DNA from: Platynereis dumerilii
Lineage: Eukaryota > Annelida > Polychaeta > Phyllodocida > Nereididae
Direction of reading: 5' to 3'
DNA: 64,000 nt
Assembly: GCA_026936325.1 (NCBI GenBank)
Contig: JAPTHN010000018.1
Location: 14,575,300-14,639,299 of the forward strand
Positions 11,880 to 23,937 of the stretch are shown piece after piece. Below the pieces are notes generated by a model, which was not told where the DNA came from, did not search any database, and was given only the letters and a program-made list of their open reading frames with translations. The translations under genes and the position numbers were made by a program. Within the stretch, counting starts at the first letter, position 1; each line of letters starts with the position of its first letter.

Positions 11880-12600
11880 TAAGATATCAGATATGGTTCA
11901 AATCTTTTTAAAAAATGGTAAATCAACAGTATTCATTGAATAGATCAAAAATAGATCATTAAATAAATTTACTTTGCTTCAAGTTTCTGTCAGATGGAAA
12001 TATTCCTGGGGTACATCATTTTTCTAAAATGTTGGATATTCAGCTTATATCTATGATTAAAATGCCACAATACGACAAGTAACTAAATATGTAGAATAAA
12101 AGGTGGCCTGATTATCAATTCTGAGGTCCTCAGAGACTCAGACGTTTTTTTTTACTCAAATTAATGAGCACTAATTATTTTGTATGATGACGTGGTTTGT
12201 AATATTTCCGTCAAATCTTGGTAGGAAGCCTGGGTTCTACTCTATTTTACCTGATTTCAGATATTTTCCATCAATCAATTCATTAATATTTCATATCAAT
12301 GTTTCCCTTTTTCTTCACGCGACGAAAATAATTTTGTTTCAACATTTTTCTGTGGTGTTTCAACAATTAATTTAAATGATTCAATGAATATTTAACCTAA
12401 TCATTATTCTCCCACATTAATTATAATTGAATCAAATTAACATTTTATATCATGTATCGAAACTAATTGATTTTTTATCCATCAAGTCCGGTCAAGTAAA
12501 GTAAAATATATTTCAATTCGGTTTAAGATACAAAATACATAAACACATGCCGTGGGCTTTTTGTACCAAAGATAAGTAATAAGAAAAACCTGTAATAGAT
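11880..12600. other. Unassigned AT-rich intronic DNA
   Basis: No frame, TIR pair or tandem repeat supports a feature here. Confidence 0.4.
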
Positions 12601-12639
12601 ATATATGAACTACGGTGACAACACATTTAGAGTAAAACA

Positions 12640-14960
12640 ACAGGTCAAGAACAGGCACCACTTAGTAAAATATTAACGAGTATGCTAAAACCCATGATCT
12701 AAATTTAGAACCATGTACCTTGCAATATAAGGCACTACACAAAAAGTACAAGTATACAATTCAAAGAAAGAAAAGATTACACCAGGAAATGAATAGAAAT
12801 GAGCTGGAGAGGTTGAAAACAACCAATCAAACAGAGTGCTGGAAACTCTGGAATAAACTCACAAACACACACACAAAAACATCTAACCAACCAGACATAG
12901 ACACATTCCATGAATATTTCACCAAACAAATACAACCACCACCCTGCTCTCATTTCGATCAGGAACACATGACTGGCATTAACCTCGAAATAAATCAAAT
13001 TAAACAAATACTTTAAATGATCACATATTAGATGACATTAGTAATAACATATGTGACAATCACATCACAGAATCTGAGGTAGCGCTGCACCTGGCTAAGC
13101 TTAAGAATAACAAAGCAGCGGGCATAGATGGTATAACTGGAGAATTCTATAAATATGCTGCGGATGAGTTGGTAACACCTTTCAGTGCCGTCTTTAATTG
13201 CATATTTGATAAAGGTGAATACCCTACACACTGGGCAGAAGGGATAATAAATGCATCACACAAAAAGGGGGACTCTTCCGATCCTGATAATTACAGGAAG
13301 ATAACTATTACAGTTGCTATGGCCAAAGTATTTGACTCTATTCTGAATGCCAGACTAAACTTTAAAAATGAAGCAATGTCACTGGATGACCCTTACCAGT
13401 TTGGCTTCACACCTTCTCGTGGAACGACCGACTGTGTATTCGTACTTGAAACCATTGTCAGCTATCAGCAATCTAGAAAGAAACCTATTTATCTATGCTT
13501 TGTAGATTTTACTAAAGCTTTTGACTATATAAATAGAAATGCTCTCTACTATAAACTACTTAAACAAAAAATGAGTACGAAAATGCTTAAGATTACCATG
13601 AGTATGTTTGAAAAGGCCGAAGCTAAAGTACATCAATTGGGCAAACTAAGTGCCCCAATAGACAGTATCTATGGTGTCCTTCAGGGTGGCATCCTGAACC
13701 CTAAATTGTTTAACGAATTCCTCTCTGATCTACCACTATATTTAAGTGAAACAGATGGAATAGAGATAAATAGTACAGTATTTACACACCTCTCTACACA
13801 TGTTTTGTGCCAAGTGGCACCTTATTGTTAATATCTCTAAAACCAAAGTAATGCAAATCGGATCCAAAACCCATGCTAATTTCCTATATGATAATAAAAC
13901 CATTGAAAATGTAGAAAAGTTTAAATATTTGGGTCATACAATTAGCAACAATAAAAAGATACATAAAGAGATGCCAGATTACATAGCAACCCAGGCCAAA
14001 AAGGCTCTTTTTGCTCTGCATGGACGGATGAAACCGTCTCTTGGTCATATACCCCCATCACTTGCAATTAAAATGTTTGATAGCTATGTCCTCCCTATAC
14101 TGGAATACAATAGCACCTTTTGGTCGGGTACTTCGGAGATTTCTAAAATTGAGAAAGTTCAGATTGGTTACCTAAAACATATACTTAATGTTAGACGACA
14201 AACGCCGACATTAGCAGTGTATGCAGAAACAGGTAGATTCCCCCTTCGATTGAGGCAACAACTTAGCACAATAACCTATTGAGCCAAATTAAAAGATCTC
14301 CCAAATCATGATGTCCTTAGTAAATGTCTTAAAATTCAGGAAGATTTACATAACACAGGTCAGAATAACTGGTACAGTAAGGTAGAGAAAACTACGACAG
14401 AAGCTGACATCTCAAATTGGCTTACAGCTGATCCCACTTCAGTATTAAAGGAAGTGAAACTAAAACTTTACGCAAAAGAACAGAACAGAATTCTTAATGA
14501 ACTCACTGACTCTGAAAAGCTTCCTAAACTTCGCACATATAAACTCTTTAAGACAAGCTACTGCCTGGAACCATATCTAAATTTGAATCTCCCAAAGAAA
14601 ACATACACTAATATTGCAAGATTCAGATTAAGTTCCCACAATCTTAAAATTGAGACAGGAAGACATAATATACCCAAGACCCCGGTAGAGCTTAGAAAAT
14701 GTGACAAATGTGACACAGGTGACATTGAAGATGAAATACATTGCCTTTTAGTGTGCAACAATAACACTGCGCAGAGAATAGAACTTGTAAATAAAGCAAA
14801 CAGCTTAATCCCTAATTTCTGTGATCTTGATAGAATACAACAGTTTAAAATACTCATGTCAAATAAAAGCCCTGACATAATACATGCTGTGGGTTCCTTT
14901 CTCAATAAAATAATGTGAATAAAATCTAAAACTTCTGTGCCTCCTTGCACTTTACTTTCA
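12640..14960 (+). mobile_element. 5'-truncated, decayed LINE (non-LTR retrotransposon)
   Basis: Only the reverse-transcriptase half and the C-terminal zinc-binding region remain; no endonuclease is present. The left edge is imprecise. The element lies in the sense orientation within the predicted large intron. No target duplication was identified. Confidence 0.85.
12670..14918 (+). pseudogene. LINE ORF2 remnant: reverse transcriptase and CCHC-type C terminus
   Basis: Recognisable RT blocks appear in order: NNKAAGIDGITGEFYKY (near 13105), YRKITITVAMAKVFDSILNA, YQFGFTPSRGTTD, CFVDFTKAFDYINR (near 13500) and GVLQGGILNPKLFNEFL (near 13675). The YADD catalytic block is missing: after the GVLQGG block the sequence jumps to KWHLIVNISKTKVM, so an internal deletion removed it. 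The C terminus has CDKCDTGDIEDEIHCLLVC, a CxxC-H-C zinc-binding pattern seen at the end of several LINE ORF2 proteins. The frame shifts near 13016-13100 and again near 13800, and there is one TGA at 14280. It is therefore dead. Clade is not assigned. Confidence 0.85.
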
Positions 14961-15317
14961 CCGGTGCTGCTGTCTATGTTGAGATATGTATCCTCACTTT
15001 GCTTTTATTGACTTTCGTGCAATAACACATATGAAACTGGGACCAATGTGCATATTTTATGAACTATGAAAGACAATTCTACATGAACTGTGAAACCTGT
15101 CATTTATTATGATATGACACTAGATTATGTTTGGTAACATAGAATACTGTAGATGTAGATTTGAATTTTTTGATTTTTCGATTTTCAATTCTTGATTGAC
15201 ACATGTTTCTGTATTTGATATTTCTGTTGTCATTAAAAGTTTATATATATATATAATTAAATTTTGACCAATGATGTCATAGCTCAAGACTCCATTGCCT
15301 AGCATTGAAGCATAATA
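14961..15317. other. LINE 3' tail and unassigned DNA
   Basis: Possible 3' untranslated region of the preceding LINE; no clear tail repeat. A short (TA)n run lies near 15243. Confidence 0.35.
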
Positions 15318-16020
15318 TCGATGGTGAAAGTGCCAAACCTCGTAAGTCAAAAAAAGCTGTTTTTCAGAAATCGAAAAAAAATGTCAAGTGTCTTTTTTTA
15401 AGGTAAAGTTTATTAATAAGTGAGTTATGGCCAACTAGATACATAGAAAGTGACACCCTGTTGTAGCAAATGTTTTGTCAGAGGTCGTTTACCCCTTGCA
15501 TTGATGTTACCATCAGATGTGATTGAAAATGTCGACTTACGAGGTTTTGCACTTTCACTTTCTACCCGTGCAAAACCTTGTAACTCGATCATTTATCACA
15601 CTTTAAAGCAACTTGCAGCTTTGAATATACTTTCAATCTATGTATATACAGTGAAAATTATAATTTGCCTATGGCAGATTGCAATAACACATTTTGTTGA
15701 GTGGCTTCAATGGCAAGAATGAGGAAAATGAAATTTTTTTCAAATTTTCGTGCACTCTCTTTTTCAATAGCCTACATCACCAAAACAAATATAGGGAGGT
15801 AATTTTTTTTTAATCAGGAAACTTGCTGGGAGTCATAAAAAAGTAACACAGTAATTTTTTTTCAAAAAAAGTTGAAATATCCCACAATATGTGCTTCAAA
15901 GTTCTGATTTGAGTTACAAGGTTTTGCACTTTCACTTTTTGAAACATATCGACATACAAGGTTTGGTGAAATCATTCTGTTACCAGTGTGTTACAGCTTC
16001 CAAAAATAGCAAATTATGTA
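15318..16020 (-). mobile_element. MITE copy A (GATGGTGAAAGTG family), one end lost
   Basis: The left terminus, TCGATGGTGAAAGTGCCAAA, is preceded by TA. The rest aligns, in reverse orientation, with the element at 32185-32988, sharing blocks such as AGGTTTTGCACTTTCA and CTCCCTATATTTGTTTTGG. Similarity fades near 16020, before the second terminus. The motif GTGCAAAACCTTGTAA recurs internally in both orientations. Confidence 0.75.
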
Positions 16021-16139
16021 AATTTGGTAAAAGCTATGATGCCATAGGTCAAACTGGCCAATGGCATTCTTCATGGACAACTTCATCTTAGCCTCACAAT
16101 TATGTCATGGCCAAACTGGCCAATAACACTGAAAACAAC

Positions 16140-16907
16140 TCTGATGAAAAGTTGGTCAACTCCACATGAGGGGGTGGGAGGATTATGTGTGCTTGGTGAT
16201 ATTTTGAAGTCTGTGAAATACAAACAAGCATAGTTAATAAGAAAACTGACAATTAATCACCTGTGCAATACACAATTATAAACATGTATCATGGTGTGAA
16301 CTGGATTTGATATGGTTGGGAAAATGTTATAGAATGTCTCCCTTCCTTGTACATGTAGGGGAATGTGGATTAGGATGGGGCAGTGGTGGAAGACTTCTTT
16401 TTTTTTCAGAACGTAACAGTACACTTCCATATACATTTTTTTACTTTTACTAAATGAAAATAGGTCACCCTAGCATTTTAGCATTTTTACTTGCAAGTCT
16501 GAGGTATTAGCGTATGTTAGGTTTGCAGCCATTCCCATTTCAAGTTTTCGCCTGATTTTACCAAATATATTCTGCCATTATCAGAAATGCTGTTGTGCCT
16601 CCAAAGCCTCAATCAGACTGACTGCATATACAAGTATTTCAGTCAGATTCTGGCATTATTTTGCATATATTATCAATATAGCATTCACACCATTTGCATG
16701 GAAGGTTTCTAAGAGTCCAACAAATGTGCTGATTTCTTCATGGACATTTTTTCCTCATTTTGCCCATGTGAAAGTCCATTTTACCAGTGTGCAGTTTTTT
16801 ATGATTTTTCTAGATCATAATTTTGGTTGTGGGAAAACAATTCACTGTGCTTGTACAGGTTTGGACACTTCATCATCTATCTGAAAAAAGTTGTATACAA
16901 TGAATGT
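16140..16907. other. Unassigned intronic DNA
   Basis: No coding frame, TIR pair or tandem repeat is evident. Confidence 0.4.
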
Positions 16908-17100
16908 ATACAGTGGTCCCTGAGTTATAATACTGCTCTTTTGTGGTCATGAAGCGGTCTCCCTTCAGGGCGTGGTAACTCTCATCAAGATGCAAAATTC
17001 ACTAAAAATACTGCATTACTTGTACTTAGTGCGGGAGGAAGGCAGTTATATGAGGCAAGTCAGCTTTACAACAAGGGGTCTTGGAATGCAGGTACCTTTG
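16908..17100 (-). mobile_element. pogo/Tigger-like MITE, copy 1
   Basis: It begins TACAGTGGTCCCTGAGTTAT and ends GGGGTCTTGGAATGCAGGTA. Along its length it matches the reverse complement of the copy at 44252-44428 (shared blocks GAAGCGGTCTC and GCACTAAAAATACT-like). The CAGTGGTCCCT terminus resembles Tigger/pogo ends; superfamily is inferred. Confidence 0.7.
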
Positions 17101-17139
17101 TTCAATGTGTTACAGGGTTGGGTACAAATGCGATAAAAA

Positions 17140-17325
17140 ACATTTAAATGCAAATGCAAATGTTTCGGAAATGACCAAATGCAAATGCAAATGTAAATGC
17201 CTTCCCAGCAAAAAGCATTTAAATGCAAATGTAATGTTTCAGAATGATTCAAATGCAAATGCAAATGCAAATGTGCTATTTTCAAAAGCATTTAAATGCA
17301 AATGCAAATACATTTGCAAATGCAT
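17140..17325. repeat. Subterminal (AAATGC)n array, left
   Basis: Irregular hexamer array, repeatedly interrupted by short spacers such as GTTTCGGAAATG and CCTTCCCAGCAAAA. The Cys/Lys-rich open frames over it are artefacts of the repeat. Confidence 0.9.
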
Positions 17326-18084
17326 TTGATATTTTTCAAATGTTTTATATGTGTAATTTCAAAAAATATATTTTAGTCATTAGAATGATTTATGTTTCAC
17401 AATGTATATCAAAATACCAAAGCAGAATGTGTTGTAACACCAATGTAGAAAACATGAAAATAACTTTTATATTATAAATCATTTTAATTTAACTTGGTAT
17501 GACCAGGTTTTCACATTGTACTTTCGGGAATCACATTGTACTTTCGGGAATCGGGAATCACTTCTCCTCATCCTTCAATCAAAGGCCAATTGGTAGCAGT
17601 TTATCAATTGATTATCTTTTTTAGTGATGTTTGTTACTAGTTATATTTGGGCTTATTATGCTATATATTCAGATTGCTTTAGTATCAAACAAAACAAGAC
17701 ATATTTTCTGAACAAGTGATAACAAGCAATAGTTGATATTATTCAAATAGCAATAAACATGCTCCATAAAGACATTTATTAAAGTATTTAGGTTCAAACG
17801 AATAACAATCAGACAGCATATGATATATTTATTCATAGGAATCAATCAGTAAAGCAATCAATGAATCAATCAGTGAATAAAACAATCTGTCAATCACTTA
17901 TCTATCTGTCTACATGTCTTTGGAAATTAAAACTTCAAATATTTGAGATATTCTACAGTATGTGCAAAGATAGCAATAAAAAAAATTGCATTGTTTATTG
18001 CAATTGACATACATATATGTTTAAAATCAACAACTGTATTTTATCTTGCAATTACCACTTTTTGATATCTTAAAGCATGGTCAC

Positions 18085-18720
18085 ACATATAACTGATGTA
18101 GGGTTTTCCCCTGATTTGATTTGCTTCAGTGTTTGATAATCACTCACCCATGACATTGCATTCACAGCTTCATGGCTAAATGATTAGGAAAACCCCCAAA
18201 AATAATAATAGTCAAGCAATTGGCAGTGAGTGCATTTACACAGTAATTATATTTGCCAAAGTATTGCATTTGCAATAAAAAAAAAAAAAAAAGGATGAGA
18301 TAGTTACTTTAAAAATATTTATATTAATTAGATGTAGCATGTTCCCCTAATAATTTTTTTCTTCAGTATTCAATAACCACTCACCCATGACATTGCATTC
18401 TCAACTTCATGGTCCAATGTTTAGGAAAACCTCTAAAATTGATAATAGCCATGCAATTGGCAGTGAGTGCATTTACACAGTAGCCTAATTATATTTTCTA
18501 ACTATTGCAATATTGCATATTGACAAACAAAAAGATCAGATAGCTACTTAAAAGAATAATTATATTAAAGAGATGTGGTATTTTCCCTAAATAACTATTT
18601 GCTTCAGTATTCAATAACCACTCACCCATGACATTGCATTCACAGCTTCATGGCTCAATGATTCGGAAAACCCCTAAACAATAATCCTGCAATTGGCAGT
18701 GAATTTATACAGCATCTATA
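18085..18720. repeat. Three direct repeats, about 240 bp
   Basis: Three copies share CACTCACCCATGACATTGCA, then AGCTTCATGG and GCAATTGGCAGTGA. They lie inside the hAT-type element and diverge by scattered substitutions and indels. Confidence 0.85.
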
Positions 18721-21029
18721 TAATCAAATCTATATAATCAAACTATTGCATATTGATTTTAAAAAGAGTCAGTTACTCCTCATTTTATATGAAACGATGT
18801 ATTTTGTAATAAAATGATCATACAACTGTAATCTTAAAAAGTTCTTTAAAAGTCAAAATTAATTTTACAGTTAGTATATTTCAATATATTTTTAATTCAT
18901 TATACACCAAATCATAGTCTATCTTTCATTGTGGCTTGTAGCACACTATTGTGTACACATTTTGGCCACCGATGATGAAAAATGAAAGTTGTAGCACAAT
19001 TAACTACTTCTTATATTTTGATAGCTAATATATTAGGGAAACTAAATCCAGAAGGATTGAGCTTAATGAGCTTTCGTTGTTCCATAATATGGGGTGAATC
19101 GGTACGCTGGGGTGAATCGTGAAAGAACTAGAATATGGTTTATTTCTTCGAAAAAAATAACTACTTCCACTTAATCCAGGAAGTTAATTAATGGAACACT
19201 TATAATACACATACTGGAGTACATTTTGCTGGGGTTTTACATTTCTAACTGCAGGCAGTGAGGAGCTGCACCTTAAGCTTCGCCCTGCAAAAATTGAATT
19301 CTCCACAGTTGCTCAAAACACTTGTACCACAAAAAGTATAAGTGTTAAAGCCACCAAACCATCAAGAAACGTTCATGATATAGTGTTGACCAACTTTGGA
19401 AAAACTTGTAACCATAGCCATAACAGCATTGACTATGCTCAACAAAAACCAAGCCAAAGTCAATTTTGTGTAATTTTTGGATGAAAGTAAATGATTGGTA
19501 ACTGCACAAAAAACGAAATTGGGGGTCATGTCATATGAAATGAATAATGAACATGGTTAAAACGAAGTTGAAAATCAATTTAACCTTTTAAAATTGGTAA
19601 ATGATGATTAAATACTATATATTGCGATAAAGATAAATTCCCTGAAATTAACAAGAAATCATGTGATATATATAGATGGAGGTATCAAAATAAGGAAATT
19701 CTGTTCCAAATCAGTTTGAAATAGTTCTAGGGAACCGGGATTATTAGACATAGGATTTGATTTTGGATGTTGGGTCTTGGGTTCTGTTCCAAGTTAATAG
19801 CAGATTTTTGACTCTCCCCAAAATATCCCAGGTAATTATCATTTTAACATAAAGGCATGGTCCAATAAAGAAAAAATTCAAATTAGCATTATTGATATTA
19901 TAATTAATCCAGAATTACCTTTCTATTGCATAATTAGGAGAAAATAAGTTTTTTGACAATTTTCTCTCATTTATCATATTTTTGAAAATATGCTAATTTT
20001 GCGCATAATTGAGTTTAGATTGCTCTCGAACAATTTTTTTTGCTTCTCAAATATGTTTTCTAATGATTATTCACAAGTATCCATGCTGCTGGCATGACCA
20101 TGGTGACGTAGCAGCATAAAGTATCGGTTTCATAAAACGCGACGTACTTGTGAACGCACTAAGATCAGCTCTAACAAGATCAATATGATGGTTAGAAACT
20201 TAATATTTGGTCCAGTATTGCAGTTTGATGCATAAATATCTGTAAAAAAATGTCAACCTTACCTCTGAAAGTTTGACACCTAAGCCTACAAATTTGTAAA
20301 ACACGACGTACTTGTGAACATTTGCATAAGCAATGCGAAAGTATCCTAAATGTGCCCTTATAAGGGTCGCAGGAACTGAAGAAGTGTTGGTCTAGAAGAG
20401 GGATACTATGGGGCTTCCACGCAGCCATTAGCAATATTCCATGTATAAAGCATATATATTTCAGGAGAGGTCAAAATTGCATGTAAGAAAATTAATGGTT
20501 TTCAAACTATGAGACGTCTTCATGTAAAAAATTCTCTTGGTGAACACTAACGCTGTAAAACCATAATTTTTTTTACTAAATATGTTCTTTGTGTTTCAGT
20601 CTGTGATACTGAACCAATTATTTCATTTTGAAAATTGTTAAAATATCAAAAGCATCGCCCTTTATAAGCAATACTATTTGTGAATGAGCTATAAACAAGG
20701 CAAAAAAATCTTTTGAGCAGAATTTTGATTTATGGTGATAGGAGCATCAGCCAACACCTAGCAAACCATATATTTCTGAAAACTACACATTCTCCTCTAG
20801 TCAATCAGAAACATGCCAAGTACAAATGAAATATCATGTCGAAATAACAAGCTTTCTCGTCTGAAAAAAAACCACTGTACACAATACCATGCTACAAGCC
20901 TTGTGTTTTTGCCAATCCTATTAATTGCTTATTGGTACCTGTCATATCAAAGTATAGAATTTCTATTTCTAAGATATCTCACAGTACAATATTTCTTGCT
21001 AATTTGTGAAATAACCTATGCATTTGACA

Positions 21030-21235
21030 AAACATTTGTCAAATGCAAATGCTTTTTACTCAAATGCAAATGCAAATGCAAATGTTTTCATTTCTAAAAA
21101 CGCAAATGCAAATGCAAATGCAAATGTTTAGCATTCAAATGCAAATGCAAATGCAAATACATTTGCATTTTTCTAAAAGCATTCAAATGCGGATTCAAAT
21201 GTGACATTTGCAAATGCAAATGCAAATTCATTTAC
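21030..21235. repeat. Subterminal (AAATGC)n array, right
   Basis: Mirror counterpart of the array at 17140-17325. Spacers differ between the two ends, but hexamer type and distance from the terminus are similar. Confidence 0.9.
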
Positions 21236-21334
21236 ATTTGTACCCAACCCTGATGTGTTATCTGTGTATTGGGGACCTTCAAATTTAGGGGGTTAACTTG
21301 TCCCATGTTCTCCTATGTCTTGATTATCTTGTAG

Positions 21335-21740
21335 AAGTCCCCCGTGGCCTAATGGTTAAAGGCGCTTGTTTGTGCTACCACTGGCTGTGAGGTCGTGGGT
21401 TCAAATCCCACTCCTGGAACTCAATTTGGTCCGAGCCCATGGGACAATCATTAAATGGAGGCGGGTTGTATCCAGTGTTCTGTGCTGGGGCAACTGAAAG
21501 ACCCTGGACATCCCTGAATTAATAGGGTATGTACCAGACTCACAGTCTTCACATCACTCATCATCATACGGCGGTCACCAACACTGGAGAATGCTAAGGC
21601 ATGGGAACCTTGGGCAATGTTCCCCTTGTCTCTGCCCATGGGCGCCGTACTATGGCTGCCCTGAGCTGTATCATTGTGGAAGGCTCACCACGAATTTCGT
21701 GCCTCCATTGCAGTGCATGACTGATAGTATATACAATACA
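21335..21740 (+). mobile_element. tRNA-derived SINE with (AACAAT)-type tail
   Basis: The head resembles a tRNA gene: A box GTGGCCTAATGGTTAAAGGC and B box GTGGGTTCAAATCCCA. It is followed by an unrelated body with ACCACGAATTTCGTGCC and an AACAACAAT tail near 21735. The missing acceptor-stem pairing argues against a functional tRNA gene. Its tail is where the following LINE inserted. Confidence 0.75.
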
Positions 21741-22030
21741 ACAACAATACAGAACAGAGACCTGACCTTTGGAGGGTGCAGACGTGCTGCAAAGAGCTCT
21801 CTGGTTTTAGCTGTTTTTCACACATTTTAACTGGATATAGGAACTTGAAAAGTTGCAACATGACGTATTATGTGGCACTTTATTACATGGAACTATAACT
21901 AGGAGGACACATTCACCAAAAGTGGACTTAATTGGACTTTATTTAACAAATTTATCACATTATACACTGAAAATGACCACTGGAGGGTACCAGCATCTGG
22001 CACATCAAAGGTCAATGGAGGTCAATTGAT

Positions 22031-23904
22031 GTGAACAACAAAAGGCAACTACAAACAATACAAAGGATGGAGCGTTTCTGCAGGGGGGCTGAGTGCCTCT
22101 ACCCAGATGAAAAAACTGGCAGAGACTCTGTAAGATGCACAATATGTGTTACCTCGCCTCACATAGATTGTGTAACTGTTAAGAGAACAGAAGCAAAATA
22201 TCAATGGACTTGCTATGAATGCAGGACTTTACCAAAAGATGTTAACTCTTTACAAACCGAGTTATTGCAAATGAAAGACAATCAAAAGGAAATGTTGAAC
22301 ATGCTATCTCAAATTACAAAGCAGTTGGAATCTGAAGATAAGCGCAGGATTAAAGCTGAAGATGAATTGGCTGAAGTGAAGTCACAGCTGACTGAACTTT
22401 CCCAACAATTAGCCAATCAGCAAGAGATCTGTCTCAGCAACTGACCAATCATCTGTCACGGAAAGATGAGCAGGTTAGTCAAGCCACACCTCCTCAGGTG
22501 ACACCCCCTGGTGATCCCCCAGTTGTCCCAAGTGCACCCCCTGTTCCAAGATTATTAATTGGAACAAGTCTATTGCGCAATGTGGATCCAAGCAAACTCA
22601 CCAACTGGGATGTAATTGCAATTGCAAAGGGTGGTGCGTCATTGGATCAGTTACACCATGAGATCAACAACCTCCCAGTGAACAAGCCATACAGTGAAAT
22701 GATCATTGTTGGAGGATCCATTGATCTTGAATCAAAGGAAGTAAATGACATTGTTTCTGATTACCAGGCACTCACTGTATCAGCTTCTGTCAGAGCTGAC
22801 AAGATCAAAATATCAAGTGTACTGCCACGAACTGACAAACAACTGAAAGAAAAAACAAAAACTCTGAATGATGATCTAAAATCCATGTGTGAAAAAGATA
22901 GATTTACGTTTGTGGACAATGACCCAATGTTTCATTTGTTGAATGAGAATGTCAATAATGCCTTCCTTGTAAATGATTGACTTCATCTCAGCAAACATGG
23001 TGTTGATAGCCTCCTACACACCTGTGATGTCATCAAGGAAGGATCTGCTTTCACCCCAACAAAGTACCCCAAGCCCCAGAAAGCCGACTCCCTGCTGTTC
23101 AGAGGGCACAAACATCCCCTGTCAAACTTCTTTGAAGTCCCCATCATGTATAATGGCAAACACTTTAAAACAAGTGAAGCTGCCTACCAGTACACAAAAG
23201 CCGAAGCAATGGGGGATTACAGATCAGCCTCAAAGATCATGAGATCAAACACAGGGCTTCATGCAATGAGAATCGCTCAAAAGATTACAACAAATGACAA
23301 TTGGCAAAAGAAAAAGAGCAAAGTAATGAAGAGCATCATCAAAGAGAAACTGAAGACAAGTGACATTGTCAGGAGTACTCTTACTCAGTCAGGATCCAAA
23401 GAGATTGTAGAAGACACCCCACATGAGTTCTGGGGAAGGGCAAAGACTGGCCATGGACAAAACAACCTAGGCAAGTTATGGATGGACCTCAGAAAAAAAT
23501 TCCAAGAAAATCCGAATTTCTTAGGCAAAACTGACAGATCCCACCAACAAAAAAGACCCCATCACAACAACAGACCCCAGCCCAACAGGCCTCAGCCCAA
23601 CAGGCCCCAGCCCAACAGGCCCCAGCCCTACAGGCCACAACAGAACAGAACCCAGTTCATCAGACCCCAACAGACCAGATCCCTCTCTCGAAACTGGGCA
23701 ACAAGAGACCATCAACCAAGATGTTACCAGTGCGGCAAGGCTGGACATGGAATAAGGCAGTGTCGCAAAGAAGATTTCGTATCCTGCTGGATGTGTGGCC
23801 AAGCAGGACACAAGAGAAAACACTGCAGCTACCCGTCCCTACATTCACATGGATACTACAATGACTTCAATGACTACAGCTGCTATGACTACAATGACTA
23901 CTAG
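22031..23904 (+). pseudogene. LINE ORF1: PHD-like, coiled coil, SGNH esterase, NADAR, two CCHC knuckles
   Basis: Modules in order: a PHD-like Cys/His cluster (FCRGAECLYPDE to CYECRTLP, 22076-22240); a coiled coil (22245-22440); an SGNH/GDSL esterase-like domain (RLLIGTSLLR near 22550, IIVGGSIDL near 22705, and a block-V LHLSKHG near 22981); a NADAR domain (about 23089-23505); a Pro/Gln/Asn/Arg repeat linker; and two CX2CX4HX4C zinc knuckles (CYQCGKAGHGIRQC, CWMCGQAGHKRKHC). PHD and esterase modules and zinc knuckles are known in ORF1 proteins of CR1-like LINEs. NADAR is the unexpected part. A one-base frame change lies near 22425 and an in-frame TGA at 22978 sits just before LHLSKHG, so this copy is decayed. 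Confidence 0.88.
23089..23505 (+). other. NADAR (YbiA/DUF1768-like) domain within LINE ORF1
   Basis: The domain shows the family hallmarks in the right order and spacing: HPLSNFFEVPIMYNGKHF, then SEAAYQYTKAEAMGD, then W..KKSKVMKSIIKEKL, then LTQSGSKEIVED, then EFWGRAKTGHGQNNLGKLWM and DLRKKF. Length (about 139 residues) fits one full domain. NADAR proteins include YbiA, an N-glycosidase, and enzymes that remove ADP-ribose from guanine. The domain is open and uninterrupted in this copy. Confidence 0.88.
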
Positions 23905-23937
23905 GATATCGGCTACGACCCGAGGGCCGCACCAACC

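Larger units (their letters stand above)
17113..21252. mobile_element. hAT-type non-autonomous element, 4.1 kb, with exact 8-bp TSD
   Basis: Termini CAGGGTTGGGTACAAATG are perfect 18-bp inverted repeats. ATGTGTTA occurs immediately outside both ends (17105-17112 and 21253-21260), an 8-bp target duplication as expected for hAT transposons. Directly inside each end is a 150-200 bp array of AAATGC hexamers in matching inverted orientation. The interior holds three roughly 240-bp direct repeats (about 18085-18720) and no transposase frame. It must depend on a transposase encoded elsewhere. Confidence 0.92.

Noticed and set aside
17046-17329. Cys/Lys-rich and His/Leu-rich frames on both strands
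   Set aside because: They are translations of the AAATGC hexamer array at the end of the hAT element.
21340-21415. Functional tRNA gene
   Set aside because: Pol III boxes are good, but the acceptor-stem halves do not pair and a SINE body follows.
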